DNA of 64,000 bases from JAWRCU01 sp033542235 (GCF_033542235.1 NZ_JAWRCU010000008.1:222475-286474); one strand, 5' to 3'. Positions 13,956 to 23,566 are shown, numbered from the stretch's first letter. Numbers and translations: made by a program. The notes: a model not told the origin generated them from the sequence alone.

Positions 13956-15542
13956 CTATTCCAGATAGGTCGAGGGATTGACCGGTGCGGAGTTCTTGCG
14001 CACCTCGAAATGCAGCTTCGGCGCGTCGGTCGTGCCGCTCATCCCGGAGCGGGCGATCTCCTGCCCGCGCTTGACCTTGTCGCCGCGCTTGACGTCGATC
14101 TCGCTGGCGTGGCCGTAGACCGTCACAAGTCCGTCGTCGTGACGAACCAAAACCGTGTTGCCAAAGTCCTTCAGCCCATCGCCGGCATAGATCACAACAC
14201 CATTCTCGGCGGCCTTGATCGGAGTGCCTTCGGGCACCGCAATATCGATGCCGTCGTTGGACCGTCCAGATCCTTTGCCGAAACCTGAGATGACGCGGCC
14301 GCGCACCGGCCAGCGCATCTTGCCGATCCCGGTGGAGTCCGGCGCGGCCGCTGCCGTATCGACATCAGCATCCTCGATCTTCTTTTCGGCCCTTTGCGGC
14401 GGCGTATAGCCGGAAATCTCTGCGCTGGTGACTTTCTTGACAGGCCCGGTGGTGCCGGTAGTGACCGCATCGACGGGCGCCTTGGCCACGCTCGCCACCT
14501 GCTCCGGAGCGCCGGTGGCGGCGGCCGGCAGCTTCAAGGTCTGGCCAACCTTCAGCAGGCCATTGTCCAGCCCGTTGGCCTGCTTCAGCGAAGCGGCACT
14601 GACGCCATTCTTCTTGGCGACCTTCGAAAGAGTATCGCCCGCCTGAACGACATAGGTACCCTTTGCCGGAGTGGCGACCTTCTCCGATTTGGCCTTGTCA
14701 GGCCCATTGTCGGCAATTGCCGTCTTGTCGTTCGCCGTGTCGGCCGGCTGAGCCTCGGCCTCCTTGGGCTTTGACGATTTCGGCAGGACGGCGACCTTGT
14801 CGAGCGGCTGGCCGGTCGCCGGCAGCTTGCCGGGCACCGTGTCGGTCCTGACGCCGTGCGAGGACTTCGCGGCGGCGACCTTCGGATTGCTGTCCGGCGC
14901 AGAAACCGGCGCCTTGCTGTGATAGACATAGGTCGGGATAATGACTTTCTGGCCGACCTTCAGGCCATTCGCTTCGGAAATCCCATTCATTTTCATCAGC
15001 ACGTCGGCTGGCACGCCGAAGCGACGAGAAAGATTGTAGACAGTCTCGCCATCCTTGGCGGTCACCTGCGTCCCGCCGGTGCGCGACCAGCCGACCGGAT
15101 CGTTCTCGGGGTCGGTCGGCACGACAGTCGTCGTGACGGTACCGGTCACCGTCGAATCCAGCCGCTTGGGTGCCGGCGGCGGACTTCCCTCCTGCAGCCT
15201 TACCAATGGCTTGGAATCGACAGCAGCAACTTTCGTACCGGCGACCGGGGGCAGAGCGCTTTTGGTAACCGGGTTCCCGGAGACAGCGGCCACGCCGCGG
15301 CTCACCGGACCGGTGTTGGTACCATCGACTGAAGCAGCAGGCGCCGGATTGTCCCCGGGATAGGGCTGGTCGGGCGCTATGATCTGGCGCTGATTGGCGG
15401 TGGCTCCGGTGAACGTGCCATCGGTGCCATAGGTGAAGCGCATGACATCCGAACTGCAGCCTGAGGCAAGTCCACCTATGATGAAAATTGCGGCGCCTTG
15501 CACCAGCCGGCGCTCGTTGACCCTCAAAATACTCAACCGCAT
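13956..15542 (-). CDS. NlpD/LppB-like lipoprotein: two LysM domains and a degenerate M23 peptidase domain
   Basis: A 528-residue lipoprotein: lipobox LASGC with Cys29, a long Pro/Thr/Lys-rich linker, LysM domains near residues 158-205 and 293-340, and a C-terminal M23 domain (about 420-526). The first zinc ligand His of the HxxxD motif is Asn (NDGIDIA near 431), as in Escherichia coli NlpD, so it is probably an activator of cell-wall amidases rather than an endopeptidase. The later LHFEV motif is kept. ATG 15542 is chosen because it places the signal peptide correctly; ATG 15578 is possible. It lies downstream of pcm and surE, an order also seen around enterobacterial nlpD (surE-pcm-nlpD). 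Confidence 0.88.
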   Translation of the reverse strand: MRLSILRVNERRLVQGAAIFIIGGLASGCSSDVMRFTYGTDGTFTGATANQRQIIAPDQPYPGDNPAPAASVDGTNTGPVSRGVAAVSGNPVTKSALPPVAGTKVAAVDSKPLVRLQEGSPPPAPKRLDSTVTGTVTTTVVPTDPENDPVGWSRTGGTQVTAKDGETVYNLSRRFGVPADVLMKMNGISEANGLKVGQKVIIPTYVYHSKAPVSAPDSNPKVAAAKSSHGVRTDTVPGKLPATGQPLDKVAVLPKSSKPKEAEAQPADTANDKTAIADNGPDKAKSEKVATPAKGTYVVQAGDTLSKVAKKNGVSAASLKQANGLDNGLLKVGQTLKLPAAATGAPEQVASVAKAPVDAVTTGTTGPVKKVTSAEISGYTPPQRAEKKIEDADVDTAAAAPDSTGIGKMRWPVRGRVISGFGKGSGRSNDGIDIAVPEGTPIKAAENGVVIYAGDGLKDFGNTVLVRHDDGLVTVYGHASEIDVKRGDKVKRGQEIARSGMSGTTDAPKLHFEVRKNSAPVNPSTYLE

Positions 15543-15685
15543 GAGAAAACCCGCGCGTACCCGAACGACACTGGGCATGATTAAAGCGCGTTAATCTTAC
15601 TGGTCGGTTAAGCTCTGGATTCTAAAAGGTGATTTTCGACGTATTTGATAAGAATTTGCGCGGACGCTGCAGCTTGCAAGCTTTT

Positions 15686-16339
15686 CTAAAGCACCGCGGC
15701 AACACCTTTCGCGATCGGCTGCAGGCGCGCCATTGCCACATCGATCCGCTCGAACCGGCTACCAACCTTGGTGAGCTTGGCGAGCACCTGCTCGCCTTCG
15801 GCCGGGCCGATCGGTGCAATCATCGTGCCGCCGCTCGAGAGCTGATCGACGAACGGTCGCGGCAATCCGTCAAAGGCTGTCCAGGCCACGATGCGGTCGA
15901 ATGGCCCCTCTCCCGGCAAGCCGTTGCTGCCGTCTGCCTGCCGCGCGACGACATTGGTCAGCCCGAGCTGCTCGAAACGTTGCCGCGCCTGCTCGGCAAG
16001 CGTTTTGTAGCGGTCGAGCGTGATGACGCGCCCGGCAAGGCGTCCCATGACGGCAGCGGTAAAACCGGAGCCCGTACCGACCTCGAGCACGCGGTGCCCG
16101 CTGTTCAACTCAAGCGCCGCAATGACGCTCGCCTGCAGGTCCGCGCCCTCGATCGCCTCGCCGCATTCGATCGGCGCAGTGCGCTCCGACCAGGCAAGCG
16201 ACTGCCATTGGCCAGGCAGGAAATTGCTTCGAGGCGTCGATTCGAACGCGGCTACCAGTTCCTTCGACACGATGCCTTTGCCGCGTAGCCTCAGCAAGAA
16301 GGCTGCGAAGCTTTCGCGATCGTCGAGAGGGCCGCTCAT
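15686..16339 (-). CDS. pcm: Protein-L-isoaspartate O-methyltransferase
   Basis: The 217-residue enzyme methylates isoaspartyl residues in aged proteins using S-adenosylmethionine. It has the family N-terminal motif near LPGQWQSLAWSER, the SAM-binding motif LEVGTGSGFTAAVMG, and the acidic strand VITLDRY. Its start overlaps the surE stop by four bases (ATGA), so the two are translationally coupled. A second, more divergent relative occurs at 45090-45746. Confidence 0.93.
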   Translation of the reverse strand: MSGPLDDRESFAAFLLRLRGKGIVSKELVAAFESTPRSNFLPGQWQSLAWSERTAPIECGEAIEGADLQASVIAALELNSGHRVLEVGTGSGFTAAVMGRLAGRVITLDRYKTLAEQARQRFEQLGLTNVVARQADGSNGLPGEGPFDRIVAWTAFDGLPRPFVDQLSSGGTMIAPIGPAEGEQVLAKLTKVGSRFERIDVAMARLQPIAKGVAAVL

Positions 16340-17094
16340 GCCAGCGCCTCGGCGAGCACGTCCTTCACTTCATGCGCCGTGAGGTCGATCTTGAGCGGCG
16401 TGACCGATATCTTCTTTGCCTGCATGGCCGCGAGGTCGGACCCGGGCCGGGCCTGTGGCCGCTCCTTGCCGAAGCGCATCCAGTAATAAGGGAAGCCGCG
16501 GCCGTCCCTGCGCTGCTCGATCCAGAGCCCGTGCATCAGCATGCCCTGGCTGGTGACGGCCGTTCCCTCGACCTCTTCGGGCGGGCAATTCGGGAAATTC
16601 AGATTGAGGAACACGCCCGGCGGCAGTTCCATCGGGATCAGCTTGTCGAGCAAGGCCGGTGCGAGCGATTCGACTGTGCCCCAGGGCACGACACGTACAT
16701 CGTCCTGCACGTTATAGGCCTGAGAGAGGGCGATCGAGCGGATGCCGACCAGCGCGCCCTCCATGGCGCCGGCCACCGTGCCCGAATAGGTGACGTCGTC
16801 GGCAAGGTTGGAGCCAGAATTGACACCAGAGAGCACGAGGTCCGGCAGGTCGGGCATGATCATACGGCAGCCCATGACCACGCAATCGGTCGGCGTGCCG
16901 CGCACGGCGAAATGCCGCTCGTCGAGCTGACGCAGCCGCAGCGGATCGGAAATCGACAGCGAATGTGCGAAGCCCGACTGATCGATTTCCGGCGCGACCA
17001 CCCAGATGTCGTCCGACAGCTTCCGGGCGATACGCTCCAGGACCGCCAGCCCTTCCGCGTGGATGCCGTCGTCATTCGTGATGAGGATGCGCAT
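16336..17094 (-). CDS. surE: SurE, 5'/3'-nucleotidase
   Basis: A 252-residue metal-dependent phosphatase acting on nucleoside monophosphates. The N-terminal MRILITNDDGIHAEG carries the metal-binding Asp pair; the SGVNSGSNLADDVTYSGTVAGA block is the family signature. The length is normal. It forms the surE-pcm unit with a four-base overlap and is involved in survival in stationary phase in other bacteria. A mosaic palindrome separates it from serS. Confidence 0.96.
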   Translation of the reverse strand: MRILITNDDGIHAEGLAVLERIARKLSDDIWVVAPEIDQSGFAHSLSISDPLRLRQLDERHFAVRGTPTDCVVMGCRMIMPDLPDLVLSGVNSGSNLADDVTYSGTVAGAMEGALVGIRSIALSQAYNVQDDVRVVPWGTVESLAPALLDKLIPMELPPGVFLNLNFPNCPPEEVEGTAVTSQGMLMHGLWIEQRRDGRGFPYYWMRFGKERPQARPGSDLAAMQAKKISVTPLKIDLTAHEVKDVLAEALA

Positions 17095-17140
17095 CAGACG
17101 GCTCCACGAGTGAAAGAACCTAAGGACTGAGCTCTACGTT

Positions 17141-17297
17141 GCCCCCCTCTGGCCCGCCGGCGATCTCCCCCGCAAAGGGGGAAATCAGCCTTCAATTTTG
17201 GCAGCGCCCATCCTGCAGCATTGACGATTGGCGAAACCAACTCGGCCGGCCGATCTCCCCCCCTGCGGGAGAGATGTCCGGCAGGACAGAGTGGGGC
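17141..17297. repeat. RIME-like mosaic palindrome, copy B
   Basis: Same architecture as the copy at 9337. The arms are diverged: the left reads GGCCCGCCGG where copy A has GTCCTGCCGG, and the right has GAGTGGGGC. It fills the serS-surE gap. Confidence 0.8.
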
Positions 17298-17327
17298 GCG
17301 AAGGGGAGCAAACGCTTCAGGCACGGC

Positions 17328-18650
17328 TCATTGGGCCTCGATCTTCTTCATTCCACCCATGTAAGACACCAGAACTTCAGGAATCGTGACCGACCCGTCC
17401 TCGTTCTGATAGTTTTCAAGCACTGCAATCAGCGCCCGGCCGACGGCAGTGCCCGAGCCATTCAGCGTGTGCACGAAGCTGGTGCCCTTGCCATCCTTCG
17501 GGCGATAGCGCGCATCCATGCGGCGCGCCTGGAAATCGCCGCAGACCGAGCAGGACGAGATCTCGCGATAATTGTTCTGCCCCGGCAACCACACCTCGAT
17601 GTCATACGTCTTGCGGGCACCGAACCCCATATCGCCGGTGCAAAGCGCGACTGTGCGGAACGGCAGGCCGAGCCGCTTCAGCACTTCCTCGGCGCAAGCC
17701 GTCATGCGCTCGTGCTCGGAGAGCGAAGACTCCTGGTCGGTAATCGACACCAGCTCGACCTTGTAGAACTGGTGCTGACGCAGCATGCCGCGCGTATCCT
17801 TGCCGGCTGAGCCGGCCTCAGAGCGGAAGCAGGGCGTCAGCGCGGTGTAGCGACGCGGCAGGCTTTCGTGCGCGACGATCTCCTCGCGCACGAGATTGGT
17901 CAACGGAACCTCGGCGGTGGGGATGAGACCCAGTCGCCCACCCGAATGCGGCGTGAAAAACAGATCCTCCTCGAATTTCGGAAGCTGGTTGGTTCCGTAG
18001 AGGACCTCGTCACGTACCAGCAGCGGCGGCTGCACTTCCTCATAGCCGTGCTCGGTGGTGTGCAGGTCGATCATGAACTGGCCAAGCGCGCGTTCGAGCC
18101 GCGCGAGCCGGCCCTTCAGCACCGTGAAGCGAGCACCCGAAAGCTTGGCTGCGCGCTCGAAATCCATGAGGCCGAGCCCCTCGCCTATCTCGAAATGCTC
18201 GCGCGGCTTGTTCGGCATGTTCTTTTGCCGGGCAGAGATGAGCTCCGTGCCGAAGCGCCGCACCTCGACATTGTCGTGCTCGTCCTTGCCGACCGGCACG
18301 TCGGCGAGCGGCACGTTGGGAATAACAGAGAGCGCGTCATCCAGCGCCTTGTCGAGCTCGCGCTCGGTCGCCTCGCCCGACTGGATGAAGCTCTTGATCT
18401 CCGCGACCTCGGCCTTCAGCTGTTCCGCCGCAGCCATGTCCTTGTTGCGCATGGCGTTGCCGATTTCCCTGGAAGCTGCGTTGCGGCGCTCCTGCGCCTC
18501 CTGCAGCTTGACGATGTGCTGGCGCCGCGCCTCGTCCTTGGCGATGATAGCCTCGACCGTGGAGCGCGACTCCTCGGGCGACCATTGGCGCTTCCTCAGC
18601 GCATCAATGAGTGCTTCGGGGTTCTCACGAATCCATTTGATGTCGAGCAT
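17328..18650 (-). CDS. serS: Seryl-tRNA synthetase
   Basis: A 440-residue class II synthetase charging tRNA-Ser and tRNA-Sec. The N-terminal long coiled-coil arm covers about residues 30-100. The catalytic core has motif 2 (LTPCFRSEAGSAGKDTRGMLRQ written in part as CFRSEAGSAG) and motif 3 (GSGTAVGRALIAVLE). The ATG at 18650 is chosen because the canonical start MLDIKWIREN follows; the frame open to 18722 adds 24 unrelated residues. It is part of the tat-serS-surE-pcm minus-strand stretch. Confidence 0.97.
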   Translation of the reverse strand: MLDIKWIRENPEALIDALRKRQWSPEESRSTVEAIIAKDEARRQHIVKLQEAQERRNAASREIGNAMRNKDMAAAEQLKAEVAEIKSFIQSGEATERELDKALDDALSVIPNVPLADVPVGKDEHDNVEVRRFGTELISARQKNMPNKPREHFEIGEGLGLMDFERAAKLSGARFTVLKGRLARLERALGQFMIDLHTTEHGYEEVQPPLLVRDEVLYGTNQLPKFEEDLFFTPHSGGRLGLIPTAEVPLTNLVREEIVAHESLPRRYTALTPCFRSEAGSAGKDTRGMLRQHQFYKVELVSITDQESSLSEHERMTACAEEVLKRLGLPFRTVALCTGDMGFGARKTYDIEVWLPGQNNYREISSCSVCGDFQARRMDARYRPKDGKGTSFVHTLNGSGTAVGRALIAVLENYQNEDGSVTIPEVLVSYMGGMKKIEAQ

Positions 18651-18907
18651 GACGCTTTCCTGGTAAAGGTCGGGGCCGAGTAAACCCCGTGAGGGGGTAA
18701 ACCGACGCGCGCCACGGCGCAAGGCCAGCCCTTCTCGAGCTCGCCAACGCGAAGCGGCAAGCGGCTGCCGCTCACAAATGAAGCCGAATGTCCTCGAACT
18801 GCGTCAGATGTCTGCCAAACGATTCGGCACGGATTCCACCTGTCCGGTCACCATCCGCCGGCATCGCATCCTGGTGCGAAAAGCGGCCGGCCGGACCAAA
18901 CCCCTGA

Positions 18908-19762
18908 TCAGGCCGACTGGCCGCTCGCCGAAGGAGGAGCAGCATCCTTCTTCTCGGCTGCCAGCCTTTCCTCCTCACGCTTCCGCTCGATCATCCTGGC
19001 GGTCCAGATCGAGATCTCGTAGAGCACGATGGTCGGCAGCGCGAGACTTACCTGGCTGATCGGGTCTGGCGGGGTCAGCACCGCGGCCACGACAAAGGCG
19101 AGAACGATTGCCCATTTGCGCTTGTCCCTGAGCGCCTGCGATGACAACAGCCCGACGCGCGCCATCAGCGAGGTCACCACCGGAAGCTGGAAGACCAGGC
19201 CGAAGGAGAAGATCAGCGTCATGATGAGGCTGAGATATTCCGACACTTTCGGCAGCAGGGAAATCTGCACCTGTCCGTCACCGCCCGCCTGCTGCATGGA
19301 CAGGAAGAACCACATCACCATTGGCGTGAAGAAGAAATAGACGAGCGCCGCGCCCAACAGAAAAAGCAGCGGCGAAGCGATCAAGAACGGCAGGAAGGCC
19401 GCACGCTCGTTCTTGTAGAGACCAGGCGCGATGAACTTGTAGATCTGAGTCGCAATCAGCGGAAAGGCAATGACGAGGCCGCCGAACATGGCAAGCTTGA
19501 TCTGCGTGAAAAAGAATTCCTGTGGCGCTGTGTAGATCAGCTCGACCTTTGAAACATCGAGCTTCGCCCACTCCACGGACCATTTGAATGGGATGACCAG
19601 CAAGTTGAAGAGGTGCTTGGCGACGAAGAAGCAACCCACAAAGGCGACGAAGAAGCCGCCGATGGACCAGATCAGGCGGCGACGGAGCTCGATCAGATGC
19701 TCGATGAGCGGCGCCGACGAAGCCTCGACCTCATCTATTTCTTTTGTCTCTTGGCTGCTCAC
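18908..19762 (-). CDS. tatC: TatC, twin-arginine translocase core subunit
   Basis: A 284-residue membrane protein with six predicted helices. The N-terminal family motif LIEHLIELRRRL lies near residues 18-29, and TAPQEFFFTQIKLA lies in the first periplasmic loop region. TatC recognises twin-arginine signal peptides together with TatB. The start overlaps the tatB stop by four bases. The C-terminal tail is charged and Ala-rich. Confidence 0.97.
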   Translation of the reverse strand: MSSQETKEIDEVEASSAPLIEHLIELRRRLIWSIGGFFVAFVGCFFVAKHLFNLLVIPFKWSVEWAKLDVSKVELIYTAPQEFFFTQIKLAMFGGLVIAFPLIATQIYKFIAPGLYKNERAAFLPFLIASPLLFLLGAALVYFFFTPMVMWFFLSMQQAGGDGQVQISLLPKVSEYLSLIMTLIFSFGLVFQLPVVTSLMARVGLLSSQALRDKRKWAIVLAFVVAAVLTPPDPISQVSLALPTIVLYEISIWTARMIERKREEERLAAEKKDAAPPSASGQSA

Positions 19763-20508
19763 GAGGCGTCTGTCTTCGCTTTATTGGCAGCTTTCGCTGC
19801 GGTTTTTTTGGTTGCCGCCGCTTTCGCAGGCGCCTTTGGCTTCGAGCCGGCTTTCGCCGCGCTCGCCTTACCGTTGGCGGCCTTTCCTTTCGGCGCGGCT
19901 CTGGGCTTTGCCGGCATTACCGGCTCGATCGCGGCGGTGGCCGCTTTTGCCTCGGAAGGCGTCTCCGTGCTCGCGCCCGCTTCGGAAACCGCAGGCTGAG
20001 CTGCCGTCGCTGCGCCGTTGAGCGCGGCCATTACCGGCGTCGCAGGCATGGCTTCGGGCCCGGCAACGCCCGGCATTGCCGTCGCACCGTTCTTCAGCGG
20101 CTCTGCCGCGTGAGTGACGGGTGAAGCCGGCTCGGAAGACGCTGCCGGCTGGGCGTCCTCTGCCGTGGCGGCGGGAGCCGAGGCAGGCGTAGTCGCCAAT
20201 GATCCCGGATTCAACGAGCTGAGGCCGGCGCGAACGTCCGCAGCTGCCTGCTCGAAGGGGTTGAGCTGCTTCCTGAGCTGGTCCGCCGGATTAAGGCCAC
20301 GCAGTTCGTCGACGGATTTCTTCACGTCGTCCAGCTCGGCTTCCTTCAGCGCTTCATTGAACTGACGCTGAAAGTCGCCGGCCATGCGACGTAGCTTTGC
20401 CGTTGTCTTGCCGAAGGTCCGCAGCATGCGCGGCAAATCTTTCGGCCCGACGACCACGATCAAGACGACCGCGATCACCAGCATTTCGGACCAGCCGATA
20501 TCAAACAT
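19759..20508 (-). CDS. tatB: TatB, twin-arginine translocase subunit
   Basis: A 249-residue protein with the TatB signature: N-terminal helix MFDIGWSEMLVIAVVLIVVV, hinge GPKDLPRML, then an amphipathic helix (about 25-60). The rest (about 90-249) is a long Ala/Pro/Lys-rich tail, longer than enterobacterial TatB but usual in Rhizobiales. It ends in a basic KAAA-rich stretch. It lies 50 bases after tatA and overlaps tatC. Confidence 0.95.
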   Translation of the reverse strand: MFDIGWSEMLVIAVVLIVVVGPKDLPRMLRTFGKTTAKLRRMAGDFQRQFNEALKEAELDDVKKSVDELRGLNPADQLRKQLNPFEQAAADVRAGLSSLNPGSLATTPASAPAATAEDAQPAASSEPASPVTHAAEPLKNGATAMPGVAGPEAMPATPVMAALNGAATAAQPAVSEAGASTETPSEAKAATAAIEPVMPAKPRAAPKGKAANGKASAAKAGSKPKAPAKAAATKKTAAKAANKAKTDAS

Positions 20509-20558
20509 AGCTTTCGTTCCGGCTAGCTAGCACGGCCGGCAGCGGCCGCGAGCGGGTC

Positions 20559-20780
20559 TCAGCCCTTGGTGGCCTTTTCCTTCGCCACGACGGTCTCGTC
20601 GGCGCGGTGCTCAACCGTTCGGGTATCGTCGTCGGATGAATCGTCCTCCGACATACCTTTCTTGAAGCTCTTGATGCCCTTGGCCATGTCGCCCATCAGC
20701 TCCGGAATCTTGCCGCGCCCGAACAGCAGCAGCACGACGACCAGAACGATCAGCCAGTGCCATATCGAAAATGAACCCAT
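20559..20780 (-). CDS. tatA: TatA, twin-arginine translocase pore subunit
   Basis: The 73-residue protein has the single N-terminal helix (SIWHWLIVLVVVLLLFG), the hinge GRGKIPELMGDMAKG and the amphipathic KSFKKGM helix, followed by an acidic and then charged tail. Many copies assemble to move folded proteins across the inner membrane. First gene of tatABC. Confidence 0.96.
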   Translation of the reverse strand: MGSFSIWHWLIVLVVVLLLFGRGKIPELMGDMAKGIKSFKKGMSEDDSSDDDTRTVEHRADETVVAKEKATKG

Positions 20781-20815
20781 TGCAACTCTTCTCCCAAGGG
20801 GACTGTTCCCGTGAT

Positions 20816-21919
20816 TTATGCGTTTTTGTCGGCTCTTTCAAACACAAGTACGTCAGACTTGCGAAGGGAAAGCCAGATATCTCTCGCCGAGGATGACAAT
20901 GCGCCGCACCGCACCCGGGCCCGGACCGGAGTTTCCGCACCGGAAACCGCGAGATCGAGGAGTTCGACCACGCCGAGGTAACGGCGCGAGAGGATGCGCG
21001 CCTGCACCTCTCCGCTGACTTCGCTGACATCGAAGCCGGAGGTTCGGATCGCCACATTGACTGGCGTGCCGTCGGCGAAACCCGCCGCGTCCACCTTGCC
21101 GACCGGCGTATCCGCCGCTCCGCCACTCGCCCGAGTGTCGAACACATTCAGCTCCGAGAAGAACCCGGCGACAAAAAGGTCCGCCGGCCTGAGGTAAAGC
21201 TCTTCGGCCCGGCCCGCCTGCTGCAGCCTGCCGTTCCTGAGCAGCGCAATACGATCGCCCATGCGCATCGCCTCCTCGGCATCATGCGTGACGACGATCG
21301 CGGTGGCGCGGCTGTGCCGCAATATGCCGAGCGTCTCGGCGCGCACCGAATCCTTCAGCCGGGAATCGAGGCCGGAGAAGGGCTCGTCCATAAGGAGCAC
21401 TGCTGGCCTCGGCGCCAGCGCACGGGCAAGAGCAACGCGCTGCTGCTCGCCACCCGACAAAACATGTGGATAGGAATCAGCATAAGATTCCAGTCCCACT
21501 CGCTCCAGCGCGATCATCGCCTCGCGCTTCGCCTCCTCGCGCGACAGCGCGGTGAGCCCGAACCTGACATTGTCCAGGATCGAGAGATGCGGGAAAAGCG
21601 CGAAGTCCTGGAAGACCAGGCCGATCGAGCGCTGCTCGGGCGGGAGGAATACCGATGGCCCTGCGATCTCGCGGTCGTTGAGCAGCACGCGGCCGGCCGT
21701 CTGCGCCTCGATCCCGGCGGCGATCCTGAGCAGCGTCGTCTTGCCAGAGCCGGAGGGTCCGAGCAGACAAAGCACCTCTCCGGGCTCGGCGCTCAGCGTC
21801 ACCTCGCGCAGTGTCGGATTGCCGGCGCCGAAGGAATGACTGATGTCGTCGAAGGCGAGCTTGGCGGCAAACGTCACGCCCGCCGTGACGCGGGTGGCTA
21901 CCCGCGCGTCCTGGTTCAT
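20816..21919 (-). CDS. Orphan ABC importer ATPase (PotA/FbpC type)
   Basis: A 367-residue ATPase with Walker A GPSGSGKTT near 55-63, signature LSGGEQQRVALARAL near 155, Walker B VLLMDEP and H-loop VVTHDAEEA. A C-terminal regulatory domain of the TOBE type covers about 280-360. Such subunits energise importers for iron, sulfate, polyamine or similar substrates. No permease or binding protein gene is next to it; it lies alone between scpB and tatA, which are adjacent in many relatives. It may therefore serve a transporter encoded elsewhere (inference). Confidence 0.85.
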   Translation of the reverse strand: MNQDARVATRVTAGVTFAAKLAFDDISHSFGAGNPTLREVTLSAEPGEVLCLLGPSGSGKTTLLRIAAGIEAQTAGRVLLNDREIAGPSVFLPPEQRSIGLVFQDFALFPHLSILDNVRFGLTALSREEAKREAMIALERVGLESYADSYPHVLSGGEQQRVALARALAPRPAVLLMDEPFSGLDSRLKDSVRAETLGILRHSRATAIVVTHDAEEAMRMGDRIALLRNGRLQQAGRAEELYLRPADLFVAGFFSELNVFDTRASGGAADTPVGKVDAAGFADGTPVNVAIRTSGFDVSEVSGEVQARILSRRYLGVVELLDLAVSGAETPVRARVRCGALSSSARDIWLSLRKSDVLVFERADKNA

Positions 21920-21983
21920 GGCGTGGGCCTCAAGGCTGAGCCTCGGAACATCCGAGGCTCAAAACAGGTGTTCTTCAGCCCCG

Positions 21984-22730
21984 TCAATCATCCCCGCCGC
22001 CGGGTGTCAACAGACCGAGCTCCTCGAGGTCGATGTCGGTGAGCGGATCCTCGTCGGGCGTCAGCTCGTCCGGATCGGCAGGTGGCTGCGGTATGGAGAA
22101 ATTCGACGGCATGCGGACCGACAGCAGCCCGGCGCCCTTCAGCTCCTCGATGCCCGGCAGGTCGCGGATCTCGGAAAGCCCGAAATGGTCCAGGAATTTG
22201 TCAGTAGTGCCATAGGTCACCGGGCGGCCCGGGGTGCGGCGGCGTCCGCGCAGGCGCACCCAATCGGTCTCCATCAAAGTGTCGAGTGTCCCCTTCGAGG
22301 TTTCGACGCCACGGATCTCTTCGATTTCCGCGCGGGTCACCGGCTGATGGTAGGCGATGATCGCCAGGACTTCGAGGGCGGCGCGCGACAGCTTCTTCTG
22401 CTGAACGGCATCGCGGCTCATCAGAAAGGCGAGATCCCCGGCCGTGCGGAATGCCCAGCCGTCGCCGACCCTCACCAGATTCACGCCGCGCTTCTCATAG
22501 AGAGCATGCAGTTCGTTCATGACGAGCGGTACGTCCACGCCCTCCGGCAGGCGCGCGACCAGCGCCCTTTCAGTCACTGGTTCGGCGCTGGCGAAGACGA
22601 TCGCCTCGGCCATCCGGACCGCCTCGGCAATGTGCAAGCGCAGCGCCGGATTCTCTTCAGCTTCATTCCCCTCGCCCGTTTCGTCCTCCAGCACAAAAGG
22701 AATGATCTGAGCGTTGCCGCCTTCACTCAT
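21984..22730 (-). CDS. scpB: ScpB, segregation and condensation protein B
   Basis: A 248-residue protein with two winged-helix domains; the core is MAEAIVFASAEPVTERAL and the second has LEVLAIIAYHQPVTRAEIEEIRG. It binds ScpA and the SMC ATPase for chromosome condensation. The ATG at 22730 overlaps the scpA stop by four bases; the longer frame is not homologous. The C-terminus is acidic (PDELTPDEDPLTDIDLEEL). Confidence 0.95.
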   Translation of the reverse strand: MSEGGNAQIIPFVLEDETGEGNEAEENPALRLHIAEAVRMAEAIVFASAEPVTERALVARLPEGVDVPLVMNELHALYEKRGVNLVRVGDGWAFRTAGDLAFLMSRDAVQQKKLSRAALEVLAIIAYHQPVTRAEIEEIRGVETSKGTLDTLMETDWVRLRGRRRTPGRPVTYGTTDKFLDHFGLSEIRDLPGIEELKGAGLLSVRMPSNFSIPQPPADPDELTPDEDPLTDIDLEELGLLTPGGGDD

Positions 22731-23566
22731 GAAACCACCTCGATTGGCGCGGCCTTCTGCCGGCTGCGCAGATAGAGCGGCTCGAAAGCCGCATGCTGGC
22801 GAACCTCGATCTTGCCCTCGCGCACCAGTTCCAGGCTTGCAGCGAAGGAGCTGGCGATCGCCGTCGGCCGTTCCTCGGGGCTTGTCAGATACTCGATCAG
22901 GAAGCTGTCCAGCGCCGTCCAGTCCTCGAAGCTGCCGACCAGCCGCGTGAGGATTTCCCGGGCCTGCTGAAGCGACCACACGCCTCGTTTGGCAATACGC
23001 ACGTTGGTGATGGCCCGACGCTGGCGCTGTGCCGCATAGGCCGTCAGCAGATCGTAGAGCGAAGCCGAGTACTCATTGCGCCTTTCGAGGATGACCGCCT
23101 CCGGCATCCCGCGCACGAACACATCTCGGCCCAGACGGTTGCGGTTGACGAGGCGAGCCGAAGCATCGCGCATTGCCTCGAGCCTCTTCAGGCGGAACTG
23201 CAGGACAGCCGCCATTTCTTCGCCCGATTGACCTTCCTCGTTTGGCTGCTTCGGGATCAGGAGCTTCGATTTGAGATAAGCGAGCCAGGCAGCCATGACG
23301 AGGTAGTCGGCCGCGAGCTCGAGCCGCATCGCCCGCACTCTCTCGACGAATTTCAGATACTGGTCCGCGAGCGCAACGATGGAAATGCGCGCTAGGTCGA
23401 CCTTCTGGTTGCGGGCCAGATGCAGCAGTAGGTCGAGAGGTCCCTCGAAACCATCGACATCGACCACCAGCGACGGCTCGCCCGATGCCCGCGAGTCATC
23501 GTTCTCGGCCCAAAGCCGATCCATCGGCGCCGGGTTGGCCGGCTTGTCGTCACCTGTTTCCGCCAC
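22727..23566 (-). CDS. scpA: ScpA, segregation and condensation protein A (kleisin)
   Basis: A 279-residue kleisin. The family N-terminal block VDGFEGPLDLLLHLARNQKVDL is near residues 33-55, and the C-terminal winged helix follows about 200. It bridges SMC heads with ScpB. It lies 18 bases after nagZ and overlaps scpB, so the three are one transcription unit, a Rhizobiales-conserved arrangement. Confidence 0.95.
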   Translation of the reverse strand: MAETGDDKPANPAPMDRLWAENDDSRASGEPSLVVDVDGFEGPLDLLLHLARNQKVDLARISIVALADQYLKFVERVRAMRLELAADYLVMAAWLAYLKSKLLIPKQPNEEGQSGEEMAAVLQFRLKRLEAMRDASARLVNRNRLGRDVFVRGMPEAVILERRNEYSASLYDLLTAYAAQRQRRAITNVRIAKRGVWSLQQAREILTRLVGSFEDWTALDSFLIEYLTSPEERPTAIASSFAASLELVREGKIEVRQHAAFEPLYLRSRQKAAPIEVVS

